Assembly: GCF_000010125.1 (NCBI RefSeq)
Contig: NC_007350.1
Span: 310,001 to 374,000 of the forward strand
From: Staphylococcus saprophyticus subsp. saprophyticus ATCC 15305 = NCTC 7292
Lineage (GTDB): Bacteria; Bacillota; Bacilli; Staphylococcales; Staphylococcaceae
Length of the DNA: 64,000 nt
Direction: 5' to 3'
Notes under the pieces: model-generated
Seen by the model: only the letters and a program-made list of their open reading frames with translations
Databases searched by the model: none
Told to the model about the DNA's origin: nothing
Translations under genes and position numbers: made by a program
Shown here: positions 38,759-48,667 of the stretch, one piece after another
Layout of the letters: every line of letters begins with the position of its first letter
Position numbering within the stretch: position 1 is the first letter of the stretch

Positions 38759-38810
38759 AGAAACAGAATGAGATAGCTATATAAAGTAGCTTATCATCAT
38801 TCTGTTTCTA
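38759..38810. terminator. Hairpin terminator after the M20 gene
   Basis: agaaacagaatga and atcattctgtttct pair with an inner stem (agctat/agtagct); T-rich on both ends. Confidence 0.7.
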
Positions 38811-38918
38811 TTTGTATTGTATAAAATTAATCAAAAAACATATATGTTACCGTAAGTTTATGAAAATACGATATAGTGTATATAAAGAGTGATAATAAAA
38901 TGATAAAGGATGATTAAA

Positions 38919-39383
38919 ATGAACGGTGACAAAAAAATAAGTGAACTGCTTGATAATTATAAAAAACCACTAAAAAAGCTTTTTAAATATGATAAATCAA
39001 AGGCACGTGCTTTTGATAAAGACAGCAGAAGTAAGGTTGAAGGTCAAAAAGGGATTTTTGTTATTTTTAATAATAAGCAACCTATCTTTGTGGGCCAAGT
39101 AGGCGGTTATATGACGGGTTATAAAATAACACAAAAAGATTTAAACGATAAATTAGGCCAATTTAATGTGAAATCAGACTCTGGTACTGCAAGATTCAGA
39201 AGAGTATTTGCCGAACAAAATAGCTTAGATGAAGCTGAAACAAAAGAAATTAAAGCTGAAAATTATGGATTAAAATTTCAATTTATTAAAGTTAAAGGCA
39301 ATCCATCAATGATTAATATATTGGAAATATTAGCTTTAGAGTATGCTAAAGAAAACGATATTAACCTTTATAATTTCTTATAA
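38919..39383 (+). CDS. Hypothetical 154-residue protein, GIY-YIG-like core
   Basis: Not firmly recognised. Residues about 40-60 read QKGIFVIFNNKQPIFVGQVG, resembling the GIY-(x)10-YIG core of small nucleases, followed after a helix by ARFRRVFAEQ, which could supply the catalytic Arg, and NILEILALEYA near the end. The usual Tyr residues are replaced by Phe and the spacing is slightly off, so it may be a divergent or inactive member. ATG 38919 follows aaagga at a proper distance; ATG 38910 is too close. Lys-rich throughout. It may share a transcript with the esterase gene 42 bases downstream. Confidence 0.55.
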   Translation: MNGDKKISELLDNYKKPLKKLFKYDKSKARAFDKDSRSKVEGQKGIFVIFNNKQPIFVGQVGGYMTGYKITQKDLNDKLGQFNVKSDSGTARFRRVFAEQNSLDEAETKEIKAENYGLKFQFIKVKGNPSMINILEILALEYAKENDINLYNFL

Positions 39384-39425
39384 AAACAGTTCGTTTTAAG
39401 TTGGTTATAGAAAGAGGTGATTGTT

Positions 39426-40118
39426 ATGAGTATAAGAGAACTCAGTCTATCTTTTCATCACCAAGAAATAAAAATTAAATTACCGAAGAATTATTTTAAG
39501 ACAAACGGTAAGTCTTATCCTTTAGTTATAGTTCAAGATGGAGACTACTTATTTAAAGATGTAAAAAAAGACGTTATATTTGTTGGTATCGTGCCTAATA
39601 ATCGAAAAAAAGATTACACACCCTGGAAAAGTGTTGTTGGTGATATTGAATATGGTGGTCAAGCGGATGCGTATATCACTTGGGTGGCTGATGCGGTAAT
39701 ACCGTATTTAAGAAAATGTTTCCGTATTTCTCAGGATAGAAAAGACATCGGTATTGCAGGTGCCTCATTTGGTGGGCTCGTATCGCTATATGCGTTGTTT
39801 AAACACGCAGATACGTTTGGGCATTATATATTAATTTCACCTTCAGTTTGGTACCCTGACTTTGTTAAGTTTATGAAATCCCAACCGATTATTAATTCAA
39901 CACATCATATTTACTGGTATGTCGGCCAACTTGAAGGGAAACAAAGTAATCACTTAAACCAATATATGGTGCCACAAACAGAGGCAGCAGTAGATATTTT
40001 GAATGAACTGCTAGTATCAGAGACATCCGTATTTTATTTTGATACAAATAGAAAAGGGCTGCACCGCCAATATTATTTTAAGAAATATTTTAATAGAGCA
40101 ATCAATAAATTATTTTAA
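39426..40118 (+). CDS. Alpha/beta-hydrolase esterase (esterase D/enterochelin-esterase-like)
   Basis: A 230-residue serine hydrolase of the PF00756-type esterase family. The nucleophile is Ser114 in GIAGASFGG. The acid is likely an Asp or Glu in the GQLEGKQ region, and the base His is in KGLHRQYYF near residue 215. No signal peptide, so it is cytoplasmic. ATG 39426 follows agaggtga; the longer frame starts inside that site. Relatives hydrolyse siderophore esters, S-formylglutathione or other small esters; the substrate is unknown and no siderophore genes are adjacent. Confidence 0.82.
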   Translation: MSIRELSLSFHHQEIKIKLPKNYFKTNGKSYPLVIVQDGDYLFKDVKKDVIFVGIVPNNRKKDYTPWKSVVGDIEYGGQADAYITWVADAVIPYLRKCFRISQDRKDIGIAGASFGGLVSLYALFKHADTFGHYILISPSVWYPDFVKFMKSQPIINSTHHIYWYVGQLEGKQSNHLNQYMVPQTEAAVDILNELLVSETSVFYFDTNRKGLHRQYYFKKYFNRAINKLF

Positions 40119-40354
40119 GTAGCGACAGATAAAAGAAATACGATTATTGTCAGAAAATTCGCAAAAAATAAGTGAATTCATCCTTTTTATGTTAAAAAAT
40201 GCTAAAATTCAAAGTGTAAATCATTTTTAAATATACCGATACCGCTCTTAGCCATAATGTGTAAAATAACGTTTTGGGCAGTGAGTTGGATATATGATTT
40301 TAAAAATATTAAGCTGAATTTTCGTATTAGTTTAAACATAGGGGATGTTTTTTT

Positions 40355-41766
40355 ATGACAGAAGGTACTACTAAAATTTCAGACAATAAGTTATTGGTAG
40401 GAATTGTCTTATCTATTTTAACTTATTGACTATTTGCACAATCTTTTTTAAATATTGGACCTAAGATACAGGCAACTTTTGGAGCAAGTCCAGATATTGT
40501 TAACATTTCAGTAAGTTTGACATCATTTGTTACTGGCGTCTTTATGGTTGTAGCAGGTAACATTTCAGATAGAATTGGGAAGGTTAAGATGACGCGTATT
40601 GCTCTAATTTTGAGTATTATTGGATCATTGATGCTTATTATTTCTGGTAATGTCACTTTGTTGCTCTTGGGAAGAATTGTACAAGGTTTTTCAGCAGCGA
40701 TTATTATGCCAGCAACCATTTCTATCGTTAATGATTTCTTTGAAGGGGATGATAGACAAAAAGCATTAAGTTTTTGGTCTATAGGTGCATTTGGAGGGAC
40801 CGGCCTATCATCATTCTTTGCAGGTGCAATGGCTACGTTTATATCGTGGCAATCCATCTTTGTACTCTCTATACTTTTGTCCTTGGTTGCATTGCTGTTG
40901 GTAAAAAACCTGCCAGAAAGCAAACAAGTCAAAGCACAATCTAACCATTTTGATTATATTGGTCTAACTATCTTTGTAATTATGATTGCTAGTATCAGTT
41001 TGTAATTACACAAGGATATAAATTAGGATGGTTAAGTTCAGCAACGCTAATATTGAGTGCCGTATTTATTATCTGTATTTTTATTTTTTATAAAGTAGAA
41101 AAAGCAAAGCAATCACCGTTTATTGATTTGGAGTTATTTAAAAACAAACCTTTTATTGGTGCAGTCATTGCTAACTTTTTGTTGAATACTGGTGTAGGCG
41201 TTATTGCTTTATTTAATATATATGCACAAGGTGGCTTGAAATTCAGTGCTTTTCAAGCTGGTTTGTTAACGCTACCCTATTTAATTACATTGTTACTTGT
41301 AGTTCGATTAGGAGAAAAAAGTATCAAGCGCTTTGGTGCAAAACGCGCAATGGTTGTTGGACCTATTTTTACAGCGACAGGTATATTGTTATTTAGTTTA
41401 ACTTTCTTTAATACTTCAATTTATGTAGTAGTCGCATTAATTGCTGCGGTTTTCTTTGGTGGAGGTACTGGCTTGTTTGCTAGACCGGCTTTAAGCACCG
41501 CAGTTTCAACAACTCCTGCAGAAAAAGTTGGGGTAGCATCTGGTATTTTTAAAATGAGCTCAACGCTTGGTGGAGCCTTTGGTATAGCGATTATGACGTC
41601 CATATTTACTGGAGTTTCACAAAGCGGACAAACAGTTGATACAGCTGCTAGTATTGGGTTTGTAGTTGGAACATGTTTGGTTATAGGCGGCGTATGTGCA
41701 AGTGCACTGGTTATTCCAACGCGAAAAGTGAGACAAGGCGAAAAGGGGCAAGTGACAGAAGGATAA
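40355..41766 (+). pseudogene. NorB-type MFS exporter, inactivated by a nonsense codon and a frameshift
   Basis: A second 14-helix DHA2-type MFS gene. ATG 40355 after aggggat starts MTEGTTKISDNKLLVGIVLS, then codon 25 is TGA (40427-40429) exactly where NorB-type proteins have Trp (FWLFAQS). The frame continues openly to 41003, where TTGTAA replaces an expected TTGGTAATT; one G is missing and the rest (QGYKLGW onward to 41766) is in another frame. Two independent lesions mean it is very likely a true pseudogene, not an error. Sequence is close to but distinct from the intact norB 3 kb upstream, so these were once neighbouring paralogues. Confidence 0.85.
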
Positions 41767-41862
41767 TAAAAATAAAAAAACTGGTCGCTGCATAATTAGA
41801 TGGTTTGGCCAGGTTTATCTTGGAATTGTGTTTTAACTTAGGAAATCCTTTAACAAGATTCA

Positions 41863-42135
41863 TTATTGCTTTCGTTTAAAAGCAAGATGTAAATCATGTA
41901 CGAAGGCAATTAATGGTCTTATAGTCATTTGAATACTACCAATAACAAATAATATCGTACCATTTGTTACAGTTGAACTATTAAAAAATAGAATACTACC
42001 AATTAGAAAAACTAAGCCGAGTACGACATCATTGAATTGGTAAAGTGCTTTGTAAATGGCTGTTATGCGGTCAGATGCTTGGATTTGATGGAAACTTAAA
42101 TTTAAGTGTTTAGATGATTGTTTGAATTTAGACAT
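41863..42135 (-). CDS. YrhK-like small membrane protein
   Basis: A 90-residue protein with two membrane helices (about residues 34-52 and 58-76) joined by a short loop (NSSTVTNGT), followed by IRPLIAFVHDLHLAFKRK. This arrangement fits the YrhK domain family of unknown function. ATG 42135 follows aggaggact. It is convergent with the decayed MFS gene and divergent from ogt. No motif suggests an activity. Confidence 0.7.
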   Translation of the reverse strand: MSKFKQSSKHLNLSFHQIQASDRITAIYKALYQFNDVVLGLVFLIGSILFFNSSTVTNGTILFVIGSIQMTIRPLIAFVHDLHLAFKRKQ

Positions 42136-42255
42136 GTACAGTCCTCCTTTAGTAAGTAATGAAAATATTTTAATATATCATCTTACGAGTTTACACGAAA
42201 TGATGAAAGCATTAAGATTATAACCAATAAATGAGTAAGGAAAAGAGAGGATACC

Positions 42256-42789
42256 ATGCATTATAAAAGTAATTATCAATCGCCAATTGGTCAAATCGCA
42301 CTCACTTCAGATGGGGAAAATATAACGGGTTTATGGCTACCTAATCATAAAGACTTTGAAACACAGTATAAAGATGAATTAATGACAGCTGATTTGCCAA
42401 TTTTTGATAAAGCAAAACGTTGGTTGGATGCGTATTTCTCAGGAAATAATCCTAAAATAGATTTTCCTTTAAAAGCAACTGGAACATCATTTAGGGAACA
42501 AGTATGGCAAATACTTTTGGAAATACCACAGGGTGAAACATGGACCTATGGAGAAATTGCTCAAAAAATTGCTGAGAAAAGAGGTGAAGCTAAGATGTCA
42601 TCTCAAGCTGTTGGTGGTGCAGTTGGTAGTAATCCAATTTCTATTATCATTCCTTGTCACAGAGTTGTAGGAAAAGATGGTAGCTTGACTGGTTATGGTG
42701 GTGGCATAGATACCAAAATAGAATTGTTAAAATTAGAGGGTCTAGACATGAATGTATTTTATAGACCCAAGCACAGTACGAAACCTTGA
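42256..42789 (+). CDS. ogt: Methylated-DNA--protein-cysteine methyltransferase
   Basis: A 177-residue suicide DNA-repair protein that transfers the methyl group from O6-methylguanine to its own cysteine. The active-site motif is IIPCHRVVG with Cys134; the helix-turn-helix region FREQVWQILLEIPQGETWTYGEIA and the Asn hinge in GSNPISII are all present. ATG 42256 follows agagagga. It stands alone. The C-terminus (FYRPKHSTKP) is about 15 residues longer than the shortest family members. Confidence 0.93.
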   Translation: MHYKSNYQSPIGQIALTSDGENITGLWLPNHKDFETQYKDELMTADLPIFDKAKRWLDAYFSGNNPKIDFPLKATGTSFREQVWQILLEIPQGETWTYGEIAQKIAEKRGEAKMSSQAVGGAVGSNPISIIIPCHRVVGKDGSLTGYGGGIDTKIELLKLEGLDMNVFYRPKHSTKP

Positions 42790-42922
42790 TGCAGTCTAAA
42801 GAACACCCACATGTATTGAGCTTTGCACTTTCTATTTACTGATTATAAAGTTTTTCTAAATAGAGTTGATTAATTAGCTCAGTATGATATCGTGATAACC
42901 GTCTTTATTTAATTATTTAGGG

Positions 42923-44512
42923 ATGGTGAGTGTTTTGTTAAAGGAAAAAAAGGGATTTTCAAGTGTATTTATATATTCTACAGCAGTAATTGGCTTGCTA
43001 GTGATTGTGGGTGCAATTTTTCCACAACAATTCGGAACAGTTAGTGGCAATATATCAACATGGGTCTCTGAGACGTTTGGTTGGTACTATATGTTACTTT
43101 ATACTGTTATATTAGGATTTTGTATTTTCGTATTATTCAGTCCAATAGGAAAGTTAAAGTTAGGAAAACCAAAAGATAAACCAGAATTTAAAACAGTTTC
43201 TTGGCTTGCTATGCTATTTAGTGCTGGTATGGGTATCGGTTTAGTATTTTACGGTGCTTCTGAGCCAATATCCCACTATATGGCACCGCCAACAGCAGAT
43301 CCAGAAACAAAAGCAGCTATGGCTGAAGCTTTTAAGTCGTCATTTATTGACTATGGATTTCATCCATGGGCAGTATACGGTATTGTTGCCTTAGGTCTTG
43401 CTTATTCTCAGTTTCGTAAAGGTGAAAATGGTCTTATTTCAAGAACATTGAGACCTATATTAGGTGATAAAGTAGATGGGCCAATTGGTAACATCGTTGA
43501 TATACTCGCTGTATTTGCAACAGTGATTGGTGTTGCTGTTTCTTTAGGTGTCGGTGCGATTCAAATTAATGGTGGCTTGCATTATTTATTTGGGGTACCA
43601 AGTAATTCAGTTGTGCAAGGTATTATTATTGCAATCGTTACCGTATTGTTTTTATACAGCGCATGGAGTGGATTAAGTAAAGGCATTCAGTACTTAAGTA
43701 ATTTGAATATGGTTCTAGCAGCGATATTGTTAATTGTCATATTTGTCGTTGGTCCAACATTACTTATCCTCAACATGATGACGAGTGGTACAGGTGATTA
43801 TTTAAACTCACTTGTATTTAATAGTTTAGACGTAGCGCCGCTGAACGAACAGAAAAGTGAGTGGCTTCAATCTTGGACTATTTATTATTGGGGTTGGTGG
43901 ATGAGCTGGAGTCCGTTTGTTGGTACGTTCATTGCTAGAATCTCCAAAGGGAGAAGTATTAGAGAATTCATCATTGCAGTCTTGGGTGTTCCAGTTGTTA
44001 TAAGTATTATTTGGTTTAGTGCTTTTGGTGTTACAGGTATTACAGTGGGCCAATCGCATTCAAGCATTTTAAAAATGCCACCAGAAACGCAACTGTTTGG
44101 CATCTTTAATGAATTGCCATTTGGATTTATATTATCAATTGTAGCATTAGCGTTGATTGCTTCTTTCTTTATTACCTCTGCCGACTCTGCGACATATGTA
44201 CTGGGAATGCAAACTGCATATGGAACATTAAATCCTTCAGGTTTTATAAAAATTGTTTGGGGTTTGGCTTTAGCAGCTATTGCCTATGTATTATTGTTAG
44301 CAGGTGGAGATACTGGATTAAGCGCTTTACAATCAGCTGCCATTATTTCAGCACTTCCATTTAGTGTTGTTGTTTTTCTAATGATGGTTTCCTTGTATAA
44401 GGATGCTAATAGTGAGAGAAAAGCCTTGGGATTAACATTAAAAATAAATGAAAAACGAAGTGAAACATATACAAAATTGATTGAAGAAGAAAATAGAAAA
44501 AGATACGAATAA
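42923..44512 (+). CDS. BCCT family betaine/carnitine/choline transporter
   Basis: A 529-residue secondary transporter with 12 helices. Family signatures are GMGIGLVFYGASEPISHY near residue 107 and the Trp-rich substrate box YYWGWWMSWSPFVGTFIARI near residue 320. It imports compatible solutes such as glycine betaine or choline for osmoprotection. The start could be ATG 42923, or TTG 42935 with ggatggtgag as ribosome site, giving MLKEKKGF; I keep the former. It is monocistronic with a terminator. No betaine-synthesis genes are adjacent, so OpuD-like uptake is more likely than CudT, but the substrate is not settled. Confidence 0.9.
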   Translation: MVSVLLKEKKGFSSVFIYSTAVIGLLVIVGAIFPQQFGTVSGNISTWVSETFGWYYMLLYTVILGFCIFVLFSPIGKLKLGKPKDKPEFKTVSWLAMLFSAGMGIGLVFYGASEPISHYMAPPTADPETKAAMAEAFKSSFIDYGFHPWAVYGIVALGLAYSQFRKGENGLISRTLRPILGDKVDGPIGNIVDILAVFATVIGVAVSLGVGAIQINGGLHYLFGVPSNSVVQGIIIAIVTVLFLYSAWSGLSKGIQYLSNLNMVLAAILLIVIFVVGPTLLILNMMTSGTGDYLNSLVFNSLDVAPLNEQKSEWLQSWTIYYWGWWMSWSPFVGTFIARISKGRSIREFIIAVLGVPVVISIIWFSAFGVTGITVGQSHSSILKMPPETQLFGIFNELPFGFILSIVALALIASFFITSADSATYVLGMQTAYGTLNPSGFIKIVWGLALAAIAYVLLLAGGDTGLSALQSAAIISALPFSVVVFLMMVSLYKDANSERKALGLTLKINEKRSETYTKLIEEENRKRYE

Positions 44513-44540
44513 CATTTGTTGTTATTACGGTTAAACCTAT

Positions 44541-44586
44541 ATCCGCCTCAAAGAATTTAAACAATTTTTGAGGTGGATTTTTTTAT
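44541..44586 (+). terminator. BCCT gene terminator
   Basis: atccgcctcaaa and tttgaggtggatttttttt pair with a seven-T tail. Confidence 0.85.
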
Positions 44587-44595
44587 TGAATATAA

Positions 44596-44642
44596 AAAGC
44601 GCTTTTCATTACATCAGTGAAACTGAAGTATGAAAGCGCTCA
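44596..44642. repeat. Inverted repeat with cre-like arms
   Basis: agcgcttttcat at one side and atgaaagcgct at the other pair into a hairpin; TGAAAGCGCTCATT (from 44629) matches the cre consensus at 12 of 14. It could be a terminator for mvaS (minus strand) or a CcpA site; undecided. Confidence 0.4.
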
Positions 44643-44767
44643 TTATTAATTAATAATTTTGAACTTGAATTTATAACGAACAACGGACATTTGATTAAAA
44701 TGTATACAATAAATAAGACAATTTAAAGGATGTCGTTCGTAGGTGATAAGATTTAGTGATTTAAAAT

Positions 44768-45937
44768 CTAATTTAAGGTATTATAATTACGGATATGATC
44801 ATTAATACTTTCAAGGTAGAAGATAGTATTTTTTTCATTTTCTAACTCAGTTTCATGATCAAATTCTAAATTGTCGAAACGGTTAAAGAATGATTCATAA
44901 GTTTCGACTGAAATTTCTTCGCGGTTATTTAATAAATCTTTATGTCCTTGAATATCAAGTACATCTTGGTAGCCTTCTACGATTTTACCACTGAAGAATT
45001 CGCCAACAGATCCTGAACCATAACTAAATAGGCCAATCGTATCGTTTGCAGATAAATCATGTGTTTCAAGTAAAGAAATCAAACTCAAGTAAAGTGAGCC
45101 AGTATAAATATTACCTACATAACGATTATAATAAGTGGCTGCATCGTAACCTGAAGTTAAACGTTCTTTTGTTTCAGCATCAATGTCATCTGTTAAAATA
45201 GAATCAAGTGCTTTTTTGCCCATTTTAGTAAATGGTACATGGAAACATAAAGATTTAAAATCAGCTAATGATTTGTTGTAGCGACGTGCATATTCTTGCC
45301 AACTTTCTTGGAATGAACGAATATAAGCATCTTTAGATAAAGCACCATCTACAAGTGGATAAGATTGTCCGCTTGGACGCCAAAAATCATAGACATCTTC
45401 TGTAAATGCAACGGCATCGTCATTTAGTTCAAGAATGCGTGGATTTTGTGAAATCATCATAGCTACTGCACCAGCACCTTGTGTTGGTTCGCCGCCAGAA
45501 TGTAAACCATAACGCGCTGTATCACTAGCGATAACAAGCACTTTTTCATCTGGACGTTGTGCTAAATAATCTTTAGCTAATTGAATGGCAGGTGTAGCTG
45601 CATAGCAAGCTTCTTTCATTTCAATACAACGAGCAAATGGTTGAATGCCTAGCAAGTTATGTATTTGTACTGCAGATGCTTTAGCTGAATCAATGGCAGA
45701 TTCAGTTGCAACAATAACCATACTAATTTGTTTTTTATCTTCATCTGTAACAATCGCTTTGGCAGCATTTGCACCCATTGAAACGATGTCTTGGCTCATT
45801 GGACTTACTGACATTTCAGTTTGGCCAATACCTAATAAATATTTGTTTGGGTCTACTTGACGGGATTCGGCAAGCTTAGCCATATCTACATAAAATCTTG
45901 GAACATAAAAATTAATTTGATCAATACCAACTGTCAT
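44768..45937 (-). CDS. mvaS: Hydroxymethylglutaryl-CoA synthase MvaS
   Basis: A 389-residue enzyme that condenses acetyl-CoA with acetoacetyl-CoA to HMG-CoA in the mevalonate pathway to isoprenoids. The catalytic Glu79 (VATES), Cys111 (KEACYAAT) and the His in [15 protein letters not shown] are present. The start matches the known staphylococcal N-terminus, [13 protein letters not shown], at ATG 45937 with aaaggtg upstream; the longer frame adds five unsupported residues. It is divergent from the thiolase-mvaA pair across 104 bases, so all three mevalonate-forming enzymes are clustered. Confidence 0.96.
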   Translation of the reverse strand: MTVGIDQINFYVPRFYVDMAKLAESRQVDPNKYLLGIGQTEMSVSPMSQDIVSMGANAAKAIVTDEDKKQISMVIVATESAIDSAKASAVQIHNLLGIQPFARCIEMKEACYAATPAIQLAKDYLAQRPDEKVLVIASDTARYGLHSGGEPTQGAGAVAMMISQNPRILELNDDAVAFTEDVYDFWRPSGQSYPLVDGALSKDAYIRSFQESWQEYARRYNKSLADFKSLCFHVPFTKMGKKALDSILTDDIDAETKERLTSGYDAATYYNRYVGNIYTGSLYLSLISLLETHDLSANDTIGLFSYGSGSVGEFFSGKIVEGYQDVLDIQGHKDLLNNREEISVETYESFFNRFDNLEFDHETELENEKNTIFYLESINDHIRNYNTLN

Positions 45938-46041
45938 AAAGCGTATCGACACCTTTCTATATATAAATAAGCAATTGTATCATACCAAATCGTGACAATA
46001 AAATACAATGATTTGAAAAAGAGATATAAAGGAGAATGAAC

Positions 46042-47193
46042 ATGAATAAAATCGCAATTGTAAGTGCTAAGCGTACACCGATAGGGAGATTTAAAGGAAA
46101 GTTAAGTCATTATTCAGCAGTAGAACTTGGCACTAAAACATTGGAAGCTGCTATAAAAGCTATAAATTTAGATTCACAAAATATTGAGCAAGTCATATAT
46201 GGTAATGTACTACAAGCTGGCAATGGACAAAATCCAGCACGTCAAATCGCTATTAATGCTGGCGTGCCTAATACAACACCAGCTATGACAATAAATGAAG
46301 TCTGTGGTTCAGGATTGAAATCCATTATTTTAGGAAAACAATTAATACAATTAGGTGAAGCCAAAGTCGTAGCAGTTGGCGGTGTTGAAAGTATGACGAA
46401 TGCGCCTCAACTCATTTTAAATGACAGTGAAACACCTGTTGATAGCTTTATGCATGATGGTCTTACTGATGCCTTTATGAATGTACCTATGGGTATTACA
46501 GCGGAAAAAATTGCTGAAAAATATGATGTGACACGTGAAGCGCAAGATGCGTTTGCTAATGAATCACAACTGAAAGCACATCAAGCCACACAAGCTAAGA
46601 AATTTGAAAATGAAATTGTACCTTTAGAAGATGTAAACGGAGACTGGATGACCACAGATGAAGGTATTCGTGGCAATAGTAGTGTTGAAAAATTAAGTAC
46701 ACTAAAAACAATCTTTAAAGAAGACGGTACTGTGACAGGTGGCAATGCTTCAAGCATTAATGATGGGGCATCAACAATTATCTTGATGGATGAAGTTTAT
46801 GCCAAAGAAAATGGTTTTGAAATATTAGCATTTGTTGGAGCACATGCAGAAATAGGCTGTGATCCAGAGTTAATGGGTTATGCACCATATCATGCAGTTA
46901 CAAAATTATTAAACCAAGCTGATAAAGCGATAGAAGACTTTGATGTGGTTGAAATGACAGAAGCTTTTGCGGCGCAGAGTATACCAGTAAGTAAAAATCT
47001 AGGTATAGCTGAAGAACAACTCAATTTATATGGTGGAGCGATTGCCTTGGGACACCCTATAGGTGCAAGTGGTACGCGTTTAGTTACAACACTTGTAAAT
47101 ATTTTAACACAAGAAGATAAACAAACAGGCATTGCTACTGCTTGTATTGGTGGCGGTTTAGGTATCGCTATTGCTATAGAAAGAGAGGTTTAA
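46042..47193 (+). CDS. Acetyl-CoA C-acetyltransferase (thiolase), mevalonate pathway
   Basis: A 383-residue biosynthetic thiolase making acetoacetyl-CoA from two acetyl-CoA. The nucleophilic Cys88 is in NEVCGSGLK, the His in ALGHPIGASG and the second Cys in ATACIGGGLG. ATG 46042 follows aaggag at proper spacing; ATG 46036 is too close. HMG-CoA reductase begins two bases after its stop, so the pair is translationally linked. With divergent mvaS this supplies the first three steps to mevalonate. In staphylococci the gene is often called mvaC. Confidence 0.94.
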   Translation: MNKIAIVSAKRTPIGRFKGKLSHYSAVELGTKTLEAAIKAINLDSQNIEQVIYGNVLQAGNGQNPARQIAINAGVPNTTPAMTINEVCGSGLKSIILGKQLIQLGEAKVVAVGGVESMTNAPQLILNDSETPVDSFMHDGLTDAFMNVPMGITAEKIAEKYDVTREAQDAFANESQLKAHQATQAKKFENEIVPLEDVNGDWMTTDEGIRGNSSVEKLSTLKTIFKEDGTVTGGNASSINDGASTIILMDEVYAKENGFEILAFVGAHAEIGCDPELMGYAPYHAVTKLLNQADKAIEDFDVVEMTEAFAAQSIPVSKNLGIAEEQLNLYGGAIALGHPIGASGTRLVTTLVNILTQEDKQTGIATACIGGGLGIAIAIEREV

Positions 47194-47195
47194 TA

Positions 47196-48479
47196 ATGGA
47201 AGCATTAGACAAATCATTTCGTCATTTATCAAGAGAAGACAAGTTAAACACGTTAGTTCAAAAAGGTTGGTTAAATGAAGAAAATAAAAATACTTTGTTA
47301 AATAATCCTTTAATCCCTGAAGAAATTGCGAATAGTTTAATTGAAAATGTCATTGGACAAGGAACATTACCTGTCGGTTTATTGCCAGAAATTATAGTAG
47401 ATGATAAATCTTACGTGGTACCGATGATGGTTGAAGAACCATCTGTAGTAGCAGCGGCAAGTTACGGTGCAAAACTTGTCAATCAGACAGGTGGATTTAA
47501 AGTTATTTCTAGTGAACGTCTAATGATTGGTCAAATCGTTTTTGATGGAGTATCCGATACTGAGATACTATCACAACAGATATATAATCTCGAAACGCAA
47601 ATTAAACAAATTGCGGATGAAGTGTATCCTTCTATTATAGAAAGAGGTGGCGGCTATCGTAAAATAGATATTGATACTTTTCCAAATGAAGGGTTATTAT
47701 CATTAAAAGTATCCGTAGATACCAAAGATGCAATGGGTGCGAATATGTTAAATACCATATTAGAAGGTATAACAGCGTATCTTAAAAATGAATTAAAAGA
47801 CGTTGATATATTAATGAGTATCTTGTCGAATCATGCCACAGCTTCTGTAGTAAAGGTACAAGGTGAAATTACAGTTGATGCGTTATCTAAAGGTGATCGA
47901 GATGGCGAAGCAGTTGCTAAGCGAATGGAACGGGCTTCTGTATTAGCTCAAGTTGATATCCATCGTGCAGCTACACATAATAAAGGTGTCATGAATGGCA
48001 TACATGCAGTTGTACTCGCAACAGGCAATGATACTAGAGGTGCAGAAGCTACAGCGCATGCTTATGCAAGTAAAGATGGTCAATATCGTGGTTTAGCAAC
48101 ATGGAAATATGATGAAGAAAGACAAACTTTAGTGGGAACAATTGAAGTACCAATGACACTTGCAACGGTAGGTGGAGGCACGAAAGTGTTACCTATTGCA
48201 AAAGCATCTCTGGATTTAATGAAAGTAGATTCTGCGCAAGAACTTGGTCATGTTGTTGCGGCAGTTGGTTTAGCACAAAACTTTGCAGCTTGTCGTGCGC
48301 TTGTATCTGAGGGTATTCAACAAGGACATATGAGCTTACAATATAAATCTTTAGCAATCGTTGTTGGTGCGCAAGGTGAGGAAATAGCACAAATTGCGGA
48401 TATGTTAAAAACACAACCAAGAGCGAATACAGCTGTTGCCCAACAATTATTAGACGAATTAAGATTACAAAAACAATAA
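47196..48479 (+). CDS. mvaA: Hydroxymethylglutaryl-CoA reductase MvaA (class II)
   Basis: A 427-residue class II HMG-CoA reductase that forms mevalonate. The conserved Glu is in MMVEEPSVVAAAS near residues 80-91, the cofactor region follows (MGANMLNTI), the catalytic Lys lies in the ATHNKGVMNGI segment (about 264-274), and the late flap with His-Val-Val is in QELGHVVAAVG. ATG 47196 follows agagaggt. It closes the thiolase-mvaA unit and is followed by a terminator. Length and motifs agree with the S. aureus enzyme. Confidence 0.96.
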   Translation: MEALDKSFRHLSREDKLNTLVQKGWLNEENKNTLLNNPLIPEEIANSLIENVIGQGTLPVGLLPEIIVDDKSYVVPMMVEEPSVVAAASYGAKLVNQTGGFKVISSERLMIGQIVFDGVSDTEILSQQIYNLETQIKQIADEVYPSIIERGGGYRKIDIDTFPNEGLLSLKVSVDTKDAMGANMLNTILEGITAYLKNELKDVDILMSILSNHATASVVKVQGEITVDALSKGDRDGEAVAKRMERASVLAQVDIHRAATHNKGVMNGIHAVVLATGNDTRGAEATAHAYASKDGQYRGLATWKYDEERQTLVGTIEVPMTLATVGGGTKVLPIAKASLDLMKVDSAQELGHVVAAVGLAQNFAACRALVSEGIQQGHMSLQYKSLAIVVGAQGEEIAQIADMLKTQPRANTAVAQQLLDELRLQKQ

Positions 48480-48522
48480 GTACAATACGAATGATTATAA
48501 TAGAGTCATTTATTAATTATTT

Positions 48523-48557
48523 AACCCTTTTTAATTTCTCATTAAAAGGGGTTTTTA
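48523..48557 (+). terminator. mvaA terminator
   Basis: aaccctttttaat and attaaaaggggttttt pair, T run after; 44 bases from the stop codon. Confidence 0.8.
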
Positions 48558-48667
48558 TTATAAGCGTTAGATATATACGCACGATTCAGGAAATGAAATT
48601 ATTTTATTTTATGAAAGGCTTTGCATATAATTAAGAAGATGAGTAATTAAAAAAGGGGTGGAGCTTT

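Noticed and set aside
41774..41815. Possible terminator after the decayed MFS gene
   Set aside because: Arms (aaactggtc/ggccaggttt) pair imperfectly and there is no T run; not convincing.
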